A DNA stretch of 64,000 nucleotides from assembly GCA_964384945.1 (NCBI GenBank), contig CAYLMK010000001.1, positions 248,001 to 312,000 of the forward strand, given 5' to 3'. The notes beneath the pieces are model-generated. The model was not told the origin of the DNA. It did not search any database and saw nothing but the letters and a program-made list of their open reading frames with translations. Positions 35,164 through 43,265 of the stretch are shown here, one piece after another. Origin of the DNA: S015-6 sp964384945 (GTDB lineage Bacteria; Desulfobacterota; DSWW01). Position 1 is the first letter of the stretch. Every line of letters starts with the position of its first letter. The translations under genes and the position numbers were made by a program.

Positions 35164-37029
35164 ATGAAATCCCCGCGCGCTCTTTCGTCCCATCCAAGAG
35201 GATACCCGGGGGGGAAGAAAAAACCAACCGGCCGCGCCCGACACGACAACGTTCTGATTCGTCTGCTCGACAGGGCCAAGGAAGACCCGGGGCGGACGGC
35301 CCTCCTGAGATCCGACAAAGATCCGGCCGGCCCGATTTCGTACGGTGAGCTGCTGGACCGTATCGAGAAGCTGGCCTCGGGCCTCCTGCGACTCGGCGTC
35401 AGGAAGGGCGACCGCGTCGCGCTTCTCAGTGAAAACCGCCCGGAGTGGACGATCGCCGACTTCTCCGTCATGGCCGTCGGAGGGGTCACGGTTCCGATCT
35501 ATACGAATCTGTCGCCCCAGCAACTGGCCTACCAACTCAAACACTCCCGGACCAAGCTGGCCCTCGTGTCTCAGGGTGCCCATCTGCAGAGCCTCAGGGC
35601 CCTGCGGGACAAGCTGCCCGGGCTGCAGAGAATGGTTTTTCTGGAAGGGAGCCTGCCCGGGGACCACGCCGCAACGGATCTGCCCATAGGCGAGATCGAG
35701 TCCCTGGGCGACGAGGACCGCCGACCCCTGGAGGTCCTCGCATCCAAGATCGCCCCCTCGGATCCTGCAACCATCGTTTACACGAGCGGAACGAACAGCC
35801 AGTGGCCGAAAGGCGTCGTCCTGACCCACCGGAATTTCCTGGCAGAGAAGGAGGCCGTGCGGGGGGTTCTGAAGATGCAGAAAGGCGACGTCGTTCTCTC
35901 GTTCCTTCCGCTCTCCCACATCCTCCAGAGAACCGTGGATATGTTCACACTGCTCGAGGGAGCCACCCTCGCGCATTGTACCGACATGGATTCCGTCCCG
36001 GAAGGGCTCCTTCATTTCCGCCCCCATCTTCTGGTCGGCGTGCCCCGGACCTGGGAGAAGATCCGGGAGAGCATCCTGGAAAACCTCCTGAACAGCGCTC
36101 CCCCGCTCAGGGATCTCTACCAGCAGATCTTCCGTTGGATGGAGGACGAACACCTGCATCGCGGGCAGGCAGGGAGGCTCCCTTCCGGGCTGGGCGCTCC
36201 CCTGCGATGGATCAGGAAGCGGGCGGTGCAGAAGATCCGATCCCGCATGGGGGGAAGGTTGCGGCACTGCTTCTCCGCCGGTGCGCCTCTTCCGCGGGAC
36301 CTGGAGGCCTTCTTCGATGTGATTGAGATGCCTCTGTTCAATGTATACGGGATGACCGAGCTCACCGGGGCCGTGACGGCCAACGGCCCGGACCGTCGCA
36401 AACCCGGGACGGTGGGCCTGCCCCTGCCCGGCTGCGAACTCGGCTTCGCCGAAGACGGCGAGATCCTCGTGCGGGGGGACGTCGTCGCGGGAGGTTACCA
36501 TCGGCCGGGCAAGCCGCCGGAAAGGATTGCCGACGCGCAGGGGTGGCTGGCCACCGGGGATGTGGGCCACCTCGATGAGGACGGATTCCTCGTCATTACG
36601 GGAAGAAAGAAGGAGTTGCTCATCACCGCGGCAGGCAAGAACATCCCTCCCCAGCCGATCGAAGGAAGGCTCAGGCGAAGCCCCTACGTGAAGCAGGCCA
36701 TGGTCGTCGGAGACGGAAGGAGGTATCTGACGGCCCTGATCGTCCCTGCCTTCCATCCACTGGAGGCCCTGGCCTCCAGGAAGAGAATCGTTTTCAAGAA
36801 CCGCCTGGAACTTCTCGAACATCCCAAGGTCCGGGCTCTCTATCAGGACCTTGTCGAGTCGGTCAACAAGGACCTGTGCCGATTCGAGACTCTGAAGCGA
36901 TTCGTTCTCCTTCCGGAGCCCTTCACCCAGGAGGCCGGCGAACTGACACCCACGAACAGGCTTCGCAGGCCGATCATCGAAAGGCATTACCGTCGGGAGA
37001 TCGATGCGATGTACTTGGGTCCTGCATAG
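35164..37029 (+). CDS. Long-chain acyl-CoA synthetase (AMP-forming), FadD15-like
   Basis: Adenylate-forming ligase of about 621 residues. RVALLSENRPEWTIADFSVM, LSFLPLSHILQRTVDMF, NVYGMTELTGAVTAN (A5), GWLATGDVGHLDEDGFLVITGRKKELLITAAGKNI (A7-A8, split across the motif) and LTPTNRLRR (A10 region) are intact. The phosphate loop reads YTSGTNSQWPKGVVLTH: it is one residue longer than the usual YTSGTTGxPKG and lacks the second Gly. Such enzymes activate long-chain fatty acids as acyl-CoA. The start at 35164 is chosen because the promoter overlaps the earlier ATG; its ribosome site is weak. Confidence 0.88.
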   Translation: MKSPRALSSHPRGYPGGKKKPTGRARHDNVLIRLLDRAKEDPGRTALLRSDKDPAGPISYGELLDRIEKLASGLLRLGVRKGDRVALLSENRPEWTIADFSVMAVGGVTVPIYTNLSPQQLAYQLKHSRTKLALVSQGAHLQSLRALRDKLPGLQRMVFLEGSLPGDHAATDLPIGEIESLGDEDRRPLEVLASKIAPSDPATIVYTSGTNSQWPKGVVLTHRNFLAEKEAVRGVLKMQKGDVVLSFLPLSHILQRTVDMFTLLEGATLAHCTDMDSVPEGLLHFRPHLLVGVPRTWEKIRESILENLLNSAPPLRDLYQQIFRWMEDEHLHRGQAGRLPSGLGAPLRWIRKRAVQKIRSRMGGRLRHCFSAGAPLPRDLEAFFDVIEMPLFNVYGMTELTGAVTANGPDRRKPGTVGLPLPGCELGFAEDGEILVRGDVVAGGYHRPGKPPERIADAQGWLATGDVGHLDEDGFLVITGRKKELLITAAGKNIPPQPIEGRLRRSPYVKQAMVVGDGRRYLTALIVPAFHPLEALASRKRIVFKNRLELLEHPKVRALYQDLVESVNKDLCRFETLKRFVLLPEPFTQEAGELTPTNRLRRPIIERHYRREIDAMYLGPA

Positions 37030-37108
37030 ATCGCCCCTCCTGAGCCGATACCACCGAGAGCCCCCGGCACCCCCCGCAGGCAAGCAGGCGCGCCGCAGGC
37101 GGCAATCC

Positions 37109-37137
37109 TTGACATCCCCCCCGGCAGCTTCTATCTT
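37109..37137 (+). promoter_or_regulatory. tatBC promoter
   Basis: TTGACA (37109-37114), 17-base spacer, TATCTT (37132-37137). The tatB ATG lies about 38 bases beyond the -10, with no clear ribosome site in between. Confidence 0.6.
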
Positions 37138-37175
37138 GGCTTCTAGTAGCAGAAAACTTCCAACCTGCTCATTCC

Positions 37176-37517
37176 ATGCTGGATATAGGCCTTTCCGAGC
37201 TTCTCATCATCCTGGCCGTGGCGTTGATCGCGCTGGGGCCGAAAAAGCTGCCCGAGGTGGCCCGAAGCCTCGGACGCGGCCTGGCGCAGTTACGTCGCGC
37301 CTCCGAGGACCTGCGCCGGAGCATCCTTGTGGGAGAGGAGCCACTGGAAGCGGACAGATACAAGGAGGCCCTGCCCTACTCCTCGTCTCAGCGACGCTCG
37401 GATTCGCCTTCGGAGAAGACGGAGAAGGCCGAGTCGACGGGTCCCGAAACGGCGGATCCCCCTCCCGCGCCCCCTGCCCCGGATCCTCCGGGGACGAAGC
37501 AAGGAATGAATGGGTAG
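37176..37517 (+). CDS. tatB: TatA/B-family translocase subunit (TatB-like)
   Basis: 113 residues: a short N-terminal membrane helix (IGLSELLIILAVALIALG), then PKKLPEVARSLGRGLAQLRRAS as an amphipathic helix, and a long polar tail rich in Ser, Glu and Pro. The Gly-Pro hinge (LGPKKLP) is typical. The Glu in GLSEL favours TatB, although in some bacteria one protein does both jobs. It is directly followed by tatC. The start lacks an obvious Shine-Dalgarno sequence. Confidence 0.9.
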   Translation: MLDIGLSELLIILAVALIALGPKKLPEVARSLGRGLAQLRRASEDLRRSILVGEEPLEADRYKEALPYSSSQRRSDSPSEKTEKAESTGPETADPPPAPPAPDPPGTKQGMNG

Positions 37518-38276
37518 ATGACAGATCAGAAGATGCCGCTGACTGCCCACCTGGAGGAACTCCGAAAACGGCTGATCGTCTCCCTCGTCGCCCTGGCTGT
37601 CGGCTTCGGGATTGCCTATGGATTCAAGGAGAAGCTCTTCTTCTTCCTGTCCAGGCCCCTGGAGAAACACCTTCCCGAGGGAAGCACGCTGCAGTATATC
37701 GGGATTCCCGAGGCGTTCCTGACCTACCTAAAGCTGAGCCTGTTCGGCGGCCTCCTCCTCGCCCTGCCCGTCATCCTTTACGAAATCTGGCGATTCGTCG
37801 CGCCCGGCCTCTACGAACGGGAAAAGCGATACATCGTTCCCTTCGTATTCTTTTCCATGGTGTTCTTCCTCGGCGGCGCATCGTTCTGCTACTTCGTCGT
37901 CTTTCCCTTCGTCTTTCAGTTCTTTCTGAGCTTCTCGGGCGACTCGCTTCAGGCGATACCCGCGATCCAGCAGTATCTGTCCTTTTCCGTCAGGATGCTC
38001 GTCGCCTTCGGCCTGGTTTTCGAGATGCCGATCGTCTTCTTCTTTCTCGGCAGGACCGGCCTGGTGAGCTACAAGGGCCTGGCCAGGCAGAGACGACTGG
38101 CCGTGGTGCTGGTCTTTGTGGCAGCCGCGGTGCTGACGCCGCCCGACGTGGCCAGCCAGTTGCTGCTTGCAGGCCCTCTGCTGATCCTTCTGGAACTGAG
38201 CCTTCAGATCGTGAGGATCACGGGGAGGAAGCCGGACGACGAGGAAGAAGAGAAAACGGAGGCCCCCGCAGGATGA
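37518..38276 (+). CDS. tatC: TatC, receptor subunit of the twin-arginine translocase
   Basis: 252 residues with six membrane helices. LTAHLEELRKRLIVSL is the conserved N-terminal HLxELRxR motif. EAFLTYLKLSLFGGLLLALPVILYE and FVAPGLYEREKRY are conserved TatC regions, and LVFEMPIVFFFLGR with LTPPDVASQLLLAGPL completes the protein. TatC recognises twin-arginine signals and exports folded proteins. The ATG follows the tatB stop without a gap. The C-terminus ends in an acidic tail. Confidence 0.97.
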   Translation: MTDQKMPLTAHLEELRKRLIVSLVALAVGFGIAYGFKEKLFFFLSRPLEKHLPEGSTLQYIGIPEAFLTYLKLSLFGGLLLALPVILYEIWRFVAPGLYEREKRYIVPFVFFSMVFFLGGASFCYFVVFPFVFQFFLSFSGDSLQAIPAIQQYLSFSVRMLVAFGLVFEMPIVFFFLGRTGLVSYKGLARQRRLAVVLVFVAAAVLTPPDVASQLLLAGPLLILLELSLQIVRITGRKPDDEEEEKTEAPAG

Positions 38277-38288
38277 TGGGTCGGGGAA

Positions 38289-38322
38289 GAGCTTTTAGCT
38301 TTTAGCTCTTAGCTATCAGCCC
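38289..38322. repeat. Third copy of the AGCTATTAGC-type intergenic repeat
   Basis: A unit of GAGCTTTTAGC type ending AGCTCTTAGCTATCAGCCC, between the convergent tatC and mutase genes. It matches most positions of the unit at about 893-921 in reverse orientation. Confidence 0.75.
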
Positions 38323-38466
38323 ACCACCCTCCCCGCCCTCCATGCCCGGGGCCAGATGAACAACGAAGCACCTGCAACAACCCTGGGTCGTAGGAAGCCT
38401 CTCCCGACCAAAGCCGGGAGCGAAGATTGCGCTTAGCTCCGCAGAGGGGCGATTCTCAGGCGCCCG

Positions 38467-40131
38467 CTACACTTCGGTCTTTGCGGTGTACTCGCCGAAC
38501 ACCTTCCGCAGGCAATCGGAGATCTCGCCGAGGGTGGCGTAATTGCGCACGGCTTCCAGAATGGGAGGCATGACGTTTTCCCGACCCCGAGCCGCCTTCT
38601 CCAGGACCGTCAGGGCATCTCCCACGAGCGATGCGTCCCTCTTCTTTTTCAGCGCATCGAGCCTTTCTCTCTGCTTCTTGCCGACTTCGGGATCGACACG
38701 CAGCAGGTTTGCGGGCGGAGGTTCCTCCATCTGGAAGCGGTTCACACCGACGACGATCTCCTCTTCCCTCTCTACGCTGAGTTGATAATCATAAGCGCTA
38801 TTGTGGATTTCTCTCTGAGGGTAGCCCTCCTCGATGGCCCGGACCATCCCGCCCATGGCATCAATCTTGTCGATGTATGCCTGCGCCTGCTCCTCGATCG
38901 TGTTCGTCAGGCTCTCGATGAGATAGGACCCGCCGAGGGGATCGACCGAACCCGCGACCCCGCTCTCGTGCGCAATGACCTGCTGGGTCCGCAAGGCGAT
39001 GCGTACCGCCTTGTCGCTGGGCAGGGCCAGGGCTTCATCCATGGAGTTGGTGTGCAGGGACTGTGTGCCCCCCAGAACGGCGGCCAGGGCCTGAATCGTC
39101 ACCCGGATGATGTTGTTCTCCGGCTGCTGCGCCGTCAGGGAGCAGCCCGCGGTCTGGGTGTGGAAGCGAAGCATCATGGAGCGGGGGTTCCTGGCCCCGA
39201 ACCGCTCCTTCATGATTCGCGCCCAGAGCCTGCGGGCGGCGCGGAACTTGGCCACTTCCTCCAGGAAATGATTGTGGACGTTGAAGAAGAAGGATACACG
39301 CGATGCAAACTTGTCCACGTTCAGGCCAGCATCGATCGCCGCCTTCATGTAAGCGATCCCGTCCGCCAGCGTGAAGGCCACTTCCTGGACCGCGGTGGAG
39401 CCCGCCTCCCGCATGTGGTATCCGCTGATGCTGATCATGTTCCATTTGGGGAGCGTCTGGTTGCAGAAGGCGAATATGTCCGTGATGATCCGCATCGAAG
39501 CGGCGGGCGGGTAGATATAGGTTCCTCGGGCAATGTACTCCTTGAGCACGTCGTTCTGTATGGTGCCCTCGAGCCCGGAGACGTCGACGCCCTGCTTCTC
39601 GGCAACGGTCATGTACATGGCCAGGAGGATGGCCGCCGTGGAGTTGATGGTCATCGAGGTGGAGACCTTGTCCAGGGGAATCCCGTCAAAGAGCCTTTCC
39701 ATGTCCTCCAGGGAGTCGATGGCCACCCCCACCTTTCCGACCTCGCCCGCAGCCAGGGGATGGGAGCTGTCATAGCCCATCTGGGTGGGCAGGTCGAAGG
39801 CCACGCTCAGCCCGGTCTGGCCCTGTCCCAGGAGGTACTTGTACCGTTTGTTGGTATCCTCCGCCGATCCGAAACCTGCGTACTGCCGCATGGTCCAGAA
39901 TCGTCCCCTGTACATGGTGGGCTGGATGCCCCTCGTAAAGGGGTACTCCCCGGGAAACCCGATCTCGGCGGCGTAATCGATGCCTTCCGTGTCCAAGGGG
40001 GTGTAGAGCCTCTCGAGCTCGATGCCGGAAAGGGTCTTGAAAGAGGGCTTTCTCTCCTTCGCCTTGGCCACCGCCTCGAGGGTAGCGGCGTCCCATGCCT
40101 TCTTTTGTTCCTGAAGGTTCTTCGTATCCAT
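38467..40131 (-). CDS. Methylmalonyl-CoA mutase, large (catalytic) subunit without B12 domain
   Basis: 554 residues of the TIM-barrel part only. RQYAGFGSAEDTNKRY holds the substrate-site Tyr, DVLKEYIARGTYIYPP the Arg that binds the methylmalonyl carboxylate, and SISGYHMREAG the active-site His. This set fits methylmalonyl-CoA rather than isobutyryl-CoA. Interconverts methylmalonyl-CoA and succinyl-CoA. The cobalamin-binding small subunit, usually about 140 residues, must be encoded elsewhere. It follows the carboxyltransferase gene by 57 bases, probably in one operon for propionate or odd-chain/branched-chain metabolism. ATG at 40131 with GAGGAAGAAGAG upstream. Confidence 0.93.
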   Translation of the reverse strand: MDTKNLQEQKKAWDAATLEAVAKAKERKPSFKTLSGIELERLYTPLDTEGIDYAAEIGFPGEYPFTRGIQPTMYRGRFWTMRQYAGFGSAEDTNKRYKYLLGQGQTGLSVAFDLPTQMGYDSSHPLAAGEVGKVGVAIDSLEDMERLFDGIPLDKVSTSMTINSTAAILLAMYMTVAEKQGVDVSGLEGTIQNDVLKEYIARGTYIYPPAASMRIITDIFAFCNQTLPKWNMISISGYHMREAGSTAVQEVAFTLADGIAYMKAAIDAGLNVDKFASRVSFFFNVHNHFLEEVAKFRAARRLWARIMKERFGARNPRSMMLRFHTQTAGCSLTAQQPENNIIRVTIQALAAVLGGTQSLHTNSMDEALALPSDKAVRIALRTQQVIAHESGVAGSVDPLGGSYLIESLTNTIEEQAQAYIDKIDAMGGMVRAIEEGYPQREIHNSAYDYQLSVEREEEIVVGVNRFQMEEPPPANLLRVDPEVGKKQRERLDALKKKRDASLVGDALTVLEKAARGRENVMPPILEAVRNYATLGEISDCLRKVFGEYTAKTEV

Positions 40132-40188
40132 GGCTCTTCTTCCTCGCGGGTCCTCCGTCCTCGACCGGGGTCGTGCAACAGGACGTGT

Positions 40189-41739
40189 CTACAGGGGGAT
40201 GTTCCCATGTTTCTTCGGCGGATTGACGTCCCTCTTGTTGGCCAGCATCTCAAGGGCCTGAATGACCTTGGGCCGCGTGGTCTCCGGAAAGATCACCTCG
40301 TCGACGTATCCCAGTTCGGCCGCCTGGTAAGGGTTGGCGAAGTTCTTGCGGTATTCGTCGACAAGCTCCTTCTTCCGGGCCTCCTTGTTCTCGGCCTCCT
40401 GCATCTCCTTTCGGAAGACGATGTTCACGGCCCCCTCGGCCCCCATGACCGCGATCTCGGCAGTGGGATATGCGTAATTGATGTCGCCGCGGATATGCTT
40501 GCTTGACATCACGCAGTATGCGCCGCCGTAGGCCTTACGGGTGATCACCGTGATCTTCGGCGTCGTGACCTCGCAGTAGGCGTAAATCAGCATGGCCCCA
40601 TGCTTGATGATTCCGCCGTACTCCTGCACCGTCCCGGGAAGGAATCCGGGAACATCCTCGAAGGTGAGAATCGGAATGTTGAAGGCGTCGCAGAACCGGA
40701 TGAAACGGGCGCCCTTCACCGAGGCATCGATATCCAGGGAGCCGGCGAGGTGTTTCGGCTGGTTTGCCACCACCCCCACGACCCTGCCGTTCAACCGTGC
40801 GAAGCCGACGACGATGTTCGGCGCGAAATACTCGTGGATCTCGAAAAGCTTCCCGTGGTCCACGACCGCGCGAACCACGTCCTTGATGTCATAGGGGGTG
40901 TTCGGGTCCCGGGGGACGATGTCCTTCAGAACCGGCTCCATTCTGTCGGGGGGATCGGTCGGCTCCAACCGGGGAGGGTCCTCGGCATTGTTCAGGGGAA
41001 GATACCCAAACAGCTCTCGGATCATGGCAAGGCATTCCGCATCGTCCCGGGGGGCAAAATGGGCGACCCCGCTTCTCTGGTTGTGGGTCATCGCGCCGCC
41101 CAGGTCCTCCTTGGTCACCGATTCCCTCGTCACGGCCTTGACCACCTCGGGACCGGTGATGAACATGTAGCTCGCACTCCGCGTCATGAAAATGAAGTCG
41201 GTCAGGGCCGGCGAGTATACGGCACCCCCGGCGCAGGGGCCCATGATCGCCGATATCTGGGGCACCACGCCAGATGCCTGAACGTTCCGGAGGAAGATGT
41301 CCGAGTATCCGGCCAGGCTCTCGACCGCCTCCTGAATCCTCGCGCCGCCCGAGTCGTTCAGGCCGATCACCGGAACGCCGTTCTTCATGGCCATTTCCAT
41401 GACCTTGCAGATCTTGTTCGCGAACCCGCGACCCAAGGCCCCTCCGAGCACGGTGAAGTCCTGGGCATACACAAAGGTACGCCGGCCGTCGATCATCCCA
41501 TAGCCGGTCACAACGCCGTCTCCGAGGAACTTCTTCTTCTCCATCCCGAAGTACGTGCAGTGGTGCGTGACGAACTTGTCGATCTCGACGAAGGAGCCCT
41601 TGTCCAGAAGCAGGTCGATCCTCTCCCTCGCCGTCAGCTTGCCTTCCTCGTGCTGCTTCGCGATCCTTTCCTCTCCCCCCCCTTTCTCCGCGAGGGCCGA
41701 CCTTTCTATCAGTTCCTTTCTTCCACTATCGATGTCCAT
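40189..41739 (-). CDS. Acyl-CoA carboxyltransferase: propionyl-CoA carboxylase beta / methylmalonyl-CoA decarboxylase alpha subunit
   Basis: About 516 residues, biotin-dependent carboxyltransferase with two crotonase-like halves. KLTARERIDLLLDKGSF, GVPVIGLNDSGGARIQEAV, MGPCAGGAVYSPALTDF and VDVPGFLPG-type FEDVPGFLPGTVQEYGGII are family landmarks, ending PPKKHGNIPL. The sequence does not separate carboxylase, decarboxylase and transcarboxylase roles; the biotin carboxylase and biotinyl subunits are not here. I chose ATG 41739 (AAGGAG upstream) over ATG 41760. First gene of the probable carboxyltransferase-mutase operon. Confidence 0.92.
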   Translation of the reverse strand: MDIDSGRKELIERSALAEKGGGEERIAKQHEEGKLTARERIDLLLDKGSFVEIDKFVTHHCTYFGMEKKKFLGDGVVTGYGMIDGRRTFVYAQDFTVLGGALGRGFANKICKVMEMAMKNGVPVIGLNDSGGARIQEAVESLAGYSDIFLRNVQASGVVPQISAIMGPCAGGAVYSPALTDFIFMTRSASYMFITGPEVVKAVTRESVTKEDLGGAMTHNQRSGVAHFAPRDDAECLAMIRELFGYLPLNNAEDPPRLEPTDPPDRMEPVLKDIVPRDPNTPYDIKDVVRAVVDHGKLFEIHEYFAPNIVVGFARLNGRVVGVVANQPKHLAGSLDIDASVKGARFIRFCDAFNIPILTFEDVPGFLPGTVQEYGGIIKHGAMLIYAYCEVTTPKITVITRKAYGGAYCVMSSKHIRGDINYAYPTAEIAVMGAEGAVNIVFRKEMQEAENKEARKKELVDEYRKNFANPYQAAELGYVDEVIFPETTRPKVIQALEMLANKRDVNPPKKHGNIPL

Positions 41740-41760
41740 GACTCTCCTTCCCGCGAGCAT

Positions 41761-41800
41761 TCTATTCGTAATTGAATTCGTGTTCGTAAATGAATGAATA
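41761..41800. promoter_or_regulatory. AT-rich repeat, possible operator in the leader of the carboxyltransferase gene
   Basis: The plus strand carries ATTCGTAATTGAATTCG and TTCGTAAATGAATGAATA, giving two TTCGTAA/TTCGTAAA direct repeats and an imperfect dyad around GAATTC. It lies between the predicted transcription start (about 41826) and the start codon. Position and symmetry suggest a regulator site; no regulator is identified. Confidence 0.35.
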
Positions 41801-41832
41801 CCGGTGGCGAGCGTGCCCTGCCAGAGGCAGTG

Positions 41833-41861
41833 ATCCTAAGGAAGGATCCTCGGGTTGTCAA
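41833..41861 (-). promoter_or_regulatory. Promoter of the carboxyltransferase-mutase operon
   Basis: Minus-strand TTGACA (41856-41861), 17-base spacer, TAGGAT (41833-41838). Confidence 0.6.
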
Positions 41862-41936
41862 GTCACGGCAGTGCCGAAAGGGAATCCTTCGAGAAACCAA
41901 AATCCGTTTCTATATTCCTTTGTTATGCCTGGCCGT

Positions 41937-42425
41937 TCAGGATCTGTCCCCCCGCTCCCGCGCGATCTTGCGAAAGGCCTCCGTAATCTGCTTGGTCTTC
42001 CGCTCGGCCATGTCCTGAAACTCCCTGCCCAGATGATGCACCCTGTCGGGATGATATTGGAGGAGTTTCTCCCTGTACCGACGCCGGATCGTTTCGAAAT
42101 CCTCGCCGCGTTCGACCCCCAGCACTTCATAGGGGTCGGCAGGCCCGCGGTCGCCCTGTCTCCGGGGATCTTCTTCAAACCCCTTCCGATCCTCCGGGCC
42201 CTCCCGCGCCTTCCGTGACGAGCGAGCCCCTTTCGTCCCCTCTTTGCCGGAGGGTTTCGCGGAGGCCGAATAGAGATAGAACAAGGTTCCCAGGGCAACG
42301 AGAAGATCGTCGAACCTGCCGGGGAGGCCCAGGAAGTCAGGGAAGAGATCCACCGGACTCAGAACGTAGAGCACGCCCAGGAGAAGGATCAGCCAGGGAG
42401 GAAGCCTCCGAAGCAGGTTCATCAT
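41937..42425 (-). CDS. DUF1232 membrane segment fused to a J domain
   Basis: 162 residues. The N-terminal membrane part (LPPWLILLLGVLYVLSPVDLFPDFLGLPGRFDDLLVAL) is a DUF1232-like hairpin, given here as one region at residues about 8-46. A charged linker follows, and the last 65 residues are a DnaJ-type J domain (DPYEVLGVERGEDFETIRRR, then YHPDRVHHLG with the HPD loop that stimulates DnaK). No G/F or zinc-finger region follows. The double ATG at 42425 has GGTGGAGAG upstream. It probably recruits Hsp70 to the membrane; client unknown. Confidence 0.82.
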   Translation of the reverse strand: MMNLLRRLPPWLILLLGVLYVLSPVDLFPDFLGLPGRFDDLLVALGTLFYLYSASAKPSGKEGTKGARSSRKAREGPEDRKGFEEDPRRQGDRGPADPYEVLGVERGEDFETIRRRYREKLLQYHPDRVHHLGREFQDMAERKTKQITEAFRKIARERGDRS

Positions 42426-42471
42426 TCTCTCCACCCCCGGAAAGCCCTCGCCGCGCCGGGGGCCAGGGGAG

Positions 42472-42491
42472 GGGGTCGGATAGCAGACCCC
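42472..42491 (-). terminator. Hairpin downstream of ndk
   Basis: GGGGTC and GACCCC arms with an 8-base loop, 20 bases after the ndk stop. No T-run. Confidence 0.3.
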
Positions 42492-42510
42492 GACCCGTTG
42501 TCCGCTCTCT

Positions 42511-42924
42511 CTATTGGATTTCAAGCCTGCTGAAGAAGAAGGAGATCTCGACCGAGGCGTTTTCCGGGCTGTCCGACCCATGAACGATGTTCTGTTCCAC
42601 CTCTTGCGCAAAATCGGCCCGAATCGTGCCCGGGGCGGCGTCCCTCGGGTTCGTTGCCCCCATGATCTGCCGGGTCCTCTGCACCGCCCGATCCCCTTCG
42701 AGGACCATCGCAACGATCGGCCCGGAAGACATGAAATCCGTGAGGCTCTGGAAAAACCCCTTTTCCCTGTGGACCGCGTAAAAGGCCTCCGCCTCCTGCT
42801 TCTGCAGCTTGAGCCTCCTCAAGGCCACGACACGCAGGCCGGCGGTCTCGAACCTCCGGATGACTTCTCCCACGAGGCCTTTTCTCACTCCGTCGGGCTT
42901 GACAATCGATAGGGTCTGTTCCAA
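42511..42924 (-). CDS. ndk: Nucleoside diphosphate kinase
   Basis: 137 residues, normal size. TLSIVKPDGVRKGLVGEVI opens the protein, VLEGDRAVQRTRQIMGATNP follows, and the catalytic His is in NIVHGSDSPENA. Transfers phosphate between nucleoside di- and triphosphates. The start is TTG at 42924, supported by GGGAGGAAG five bases upstream; no ATG gives a full-length protein. The C-terminal FFFSRLEIQ is standard. Confidence 0.96.
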   Translation of the reverse strand: MEQTLSIVKPDGVRKGLVGEVIRRFETAGLRVVALRRLKLQKQEAEAFYAVHREKGFFQSLTDFMSSGPIVAMVLEGDRAVQRTRQIMGATNPRDAAPGTIRADFAQEVEQNIVHGSDSPENASVEISFFFSRLEIQ

Positions 42925-42977
42925 GGCTCTTCCTCCCGCGACTTTTCCGGATGGGCTGTCACCATTGCATCCGCAGC

Positions 42978-43005
42978 ATCTTAGCAGAAATCGTGACCGC
43001 AACAA
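42978..43005 (-). promoter_or_regulatory. Possible ndk promoter
   Basis: Minus-strand TTGTTG (43000-43005), 16-base spacer, TAAGAT (42978-42983), about 55 bases upstream of the TTG start. Confidence 0.35.
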
Positions 43006-43012
43006 ATCATCC

Positions 43013-43034
43013 CCCGGCGAGCGCGCTCGCCGGG
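43013..43034. repeat. Perfect 22-base palindrome
   Basis: CCCGGCGAGCG and its exact reverse complement abut without a loop. It lies between divergent genes; it could be an operator, a cruciform or part of a repeat. No T-run follows on either strand. Confidence 0.6.
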
Positions 43035-43265
43035 AGCCGGAGGTCTCTCCATCCCTACAAGAGAGAACTGGGTCCGCTGCGGCACCCCCGCTGGAGAACC
43101 TGAGTAACCTTTTGATATGAATAAGGTTTCTCGTTCTCTAAAACAGGCCGGTCCGCTTGACATTCCACCCCTTTTCATGGTAGTCATATCCGGACAGAAG
43201 ATGGACGAATACTACGAGCAGCCCAGGTTGATGCCCCGACCTGGGCTGATCACCGTTTTGAGGAA

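Larger units (their letters stand above)
42925..43265. other. Divergent intergenic region upstream of the lipid-type gene group
   Basis: 341 bases. It holds a possible ndk promoter (42978-43005), a perfect 22-base palindrome (43013-43034), and an AACCTT (43105-43110) / AAGGTT (43122-43127) inverted repeat. A perfect TTGACA at about 43158 on the plus strand has no good -10 partner. No gene is supported. Confidence 0.55.

Noticed and set aside
41761..41800. The leader repeat as a FadR-type operator.
   Set aside because: Only one half resembles the Bacillus FadR site; kept as an unassigned candidate operator.
43158..43190. A promoter for the flippase-like gene at the TTGACA near 43158.
   Set aside because: No acceptable -10 element lies 16-18 bases downstream.
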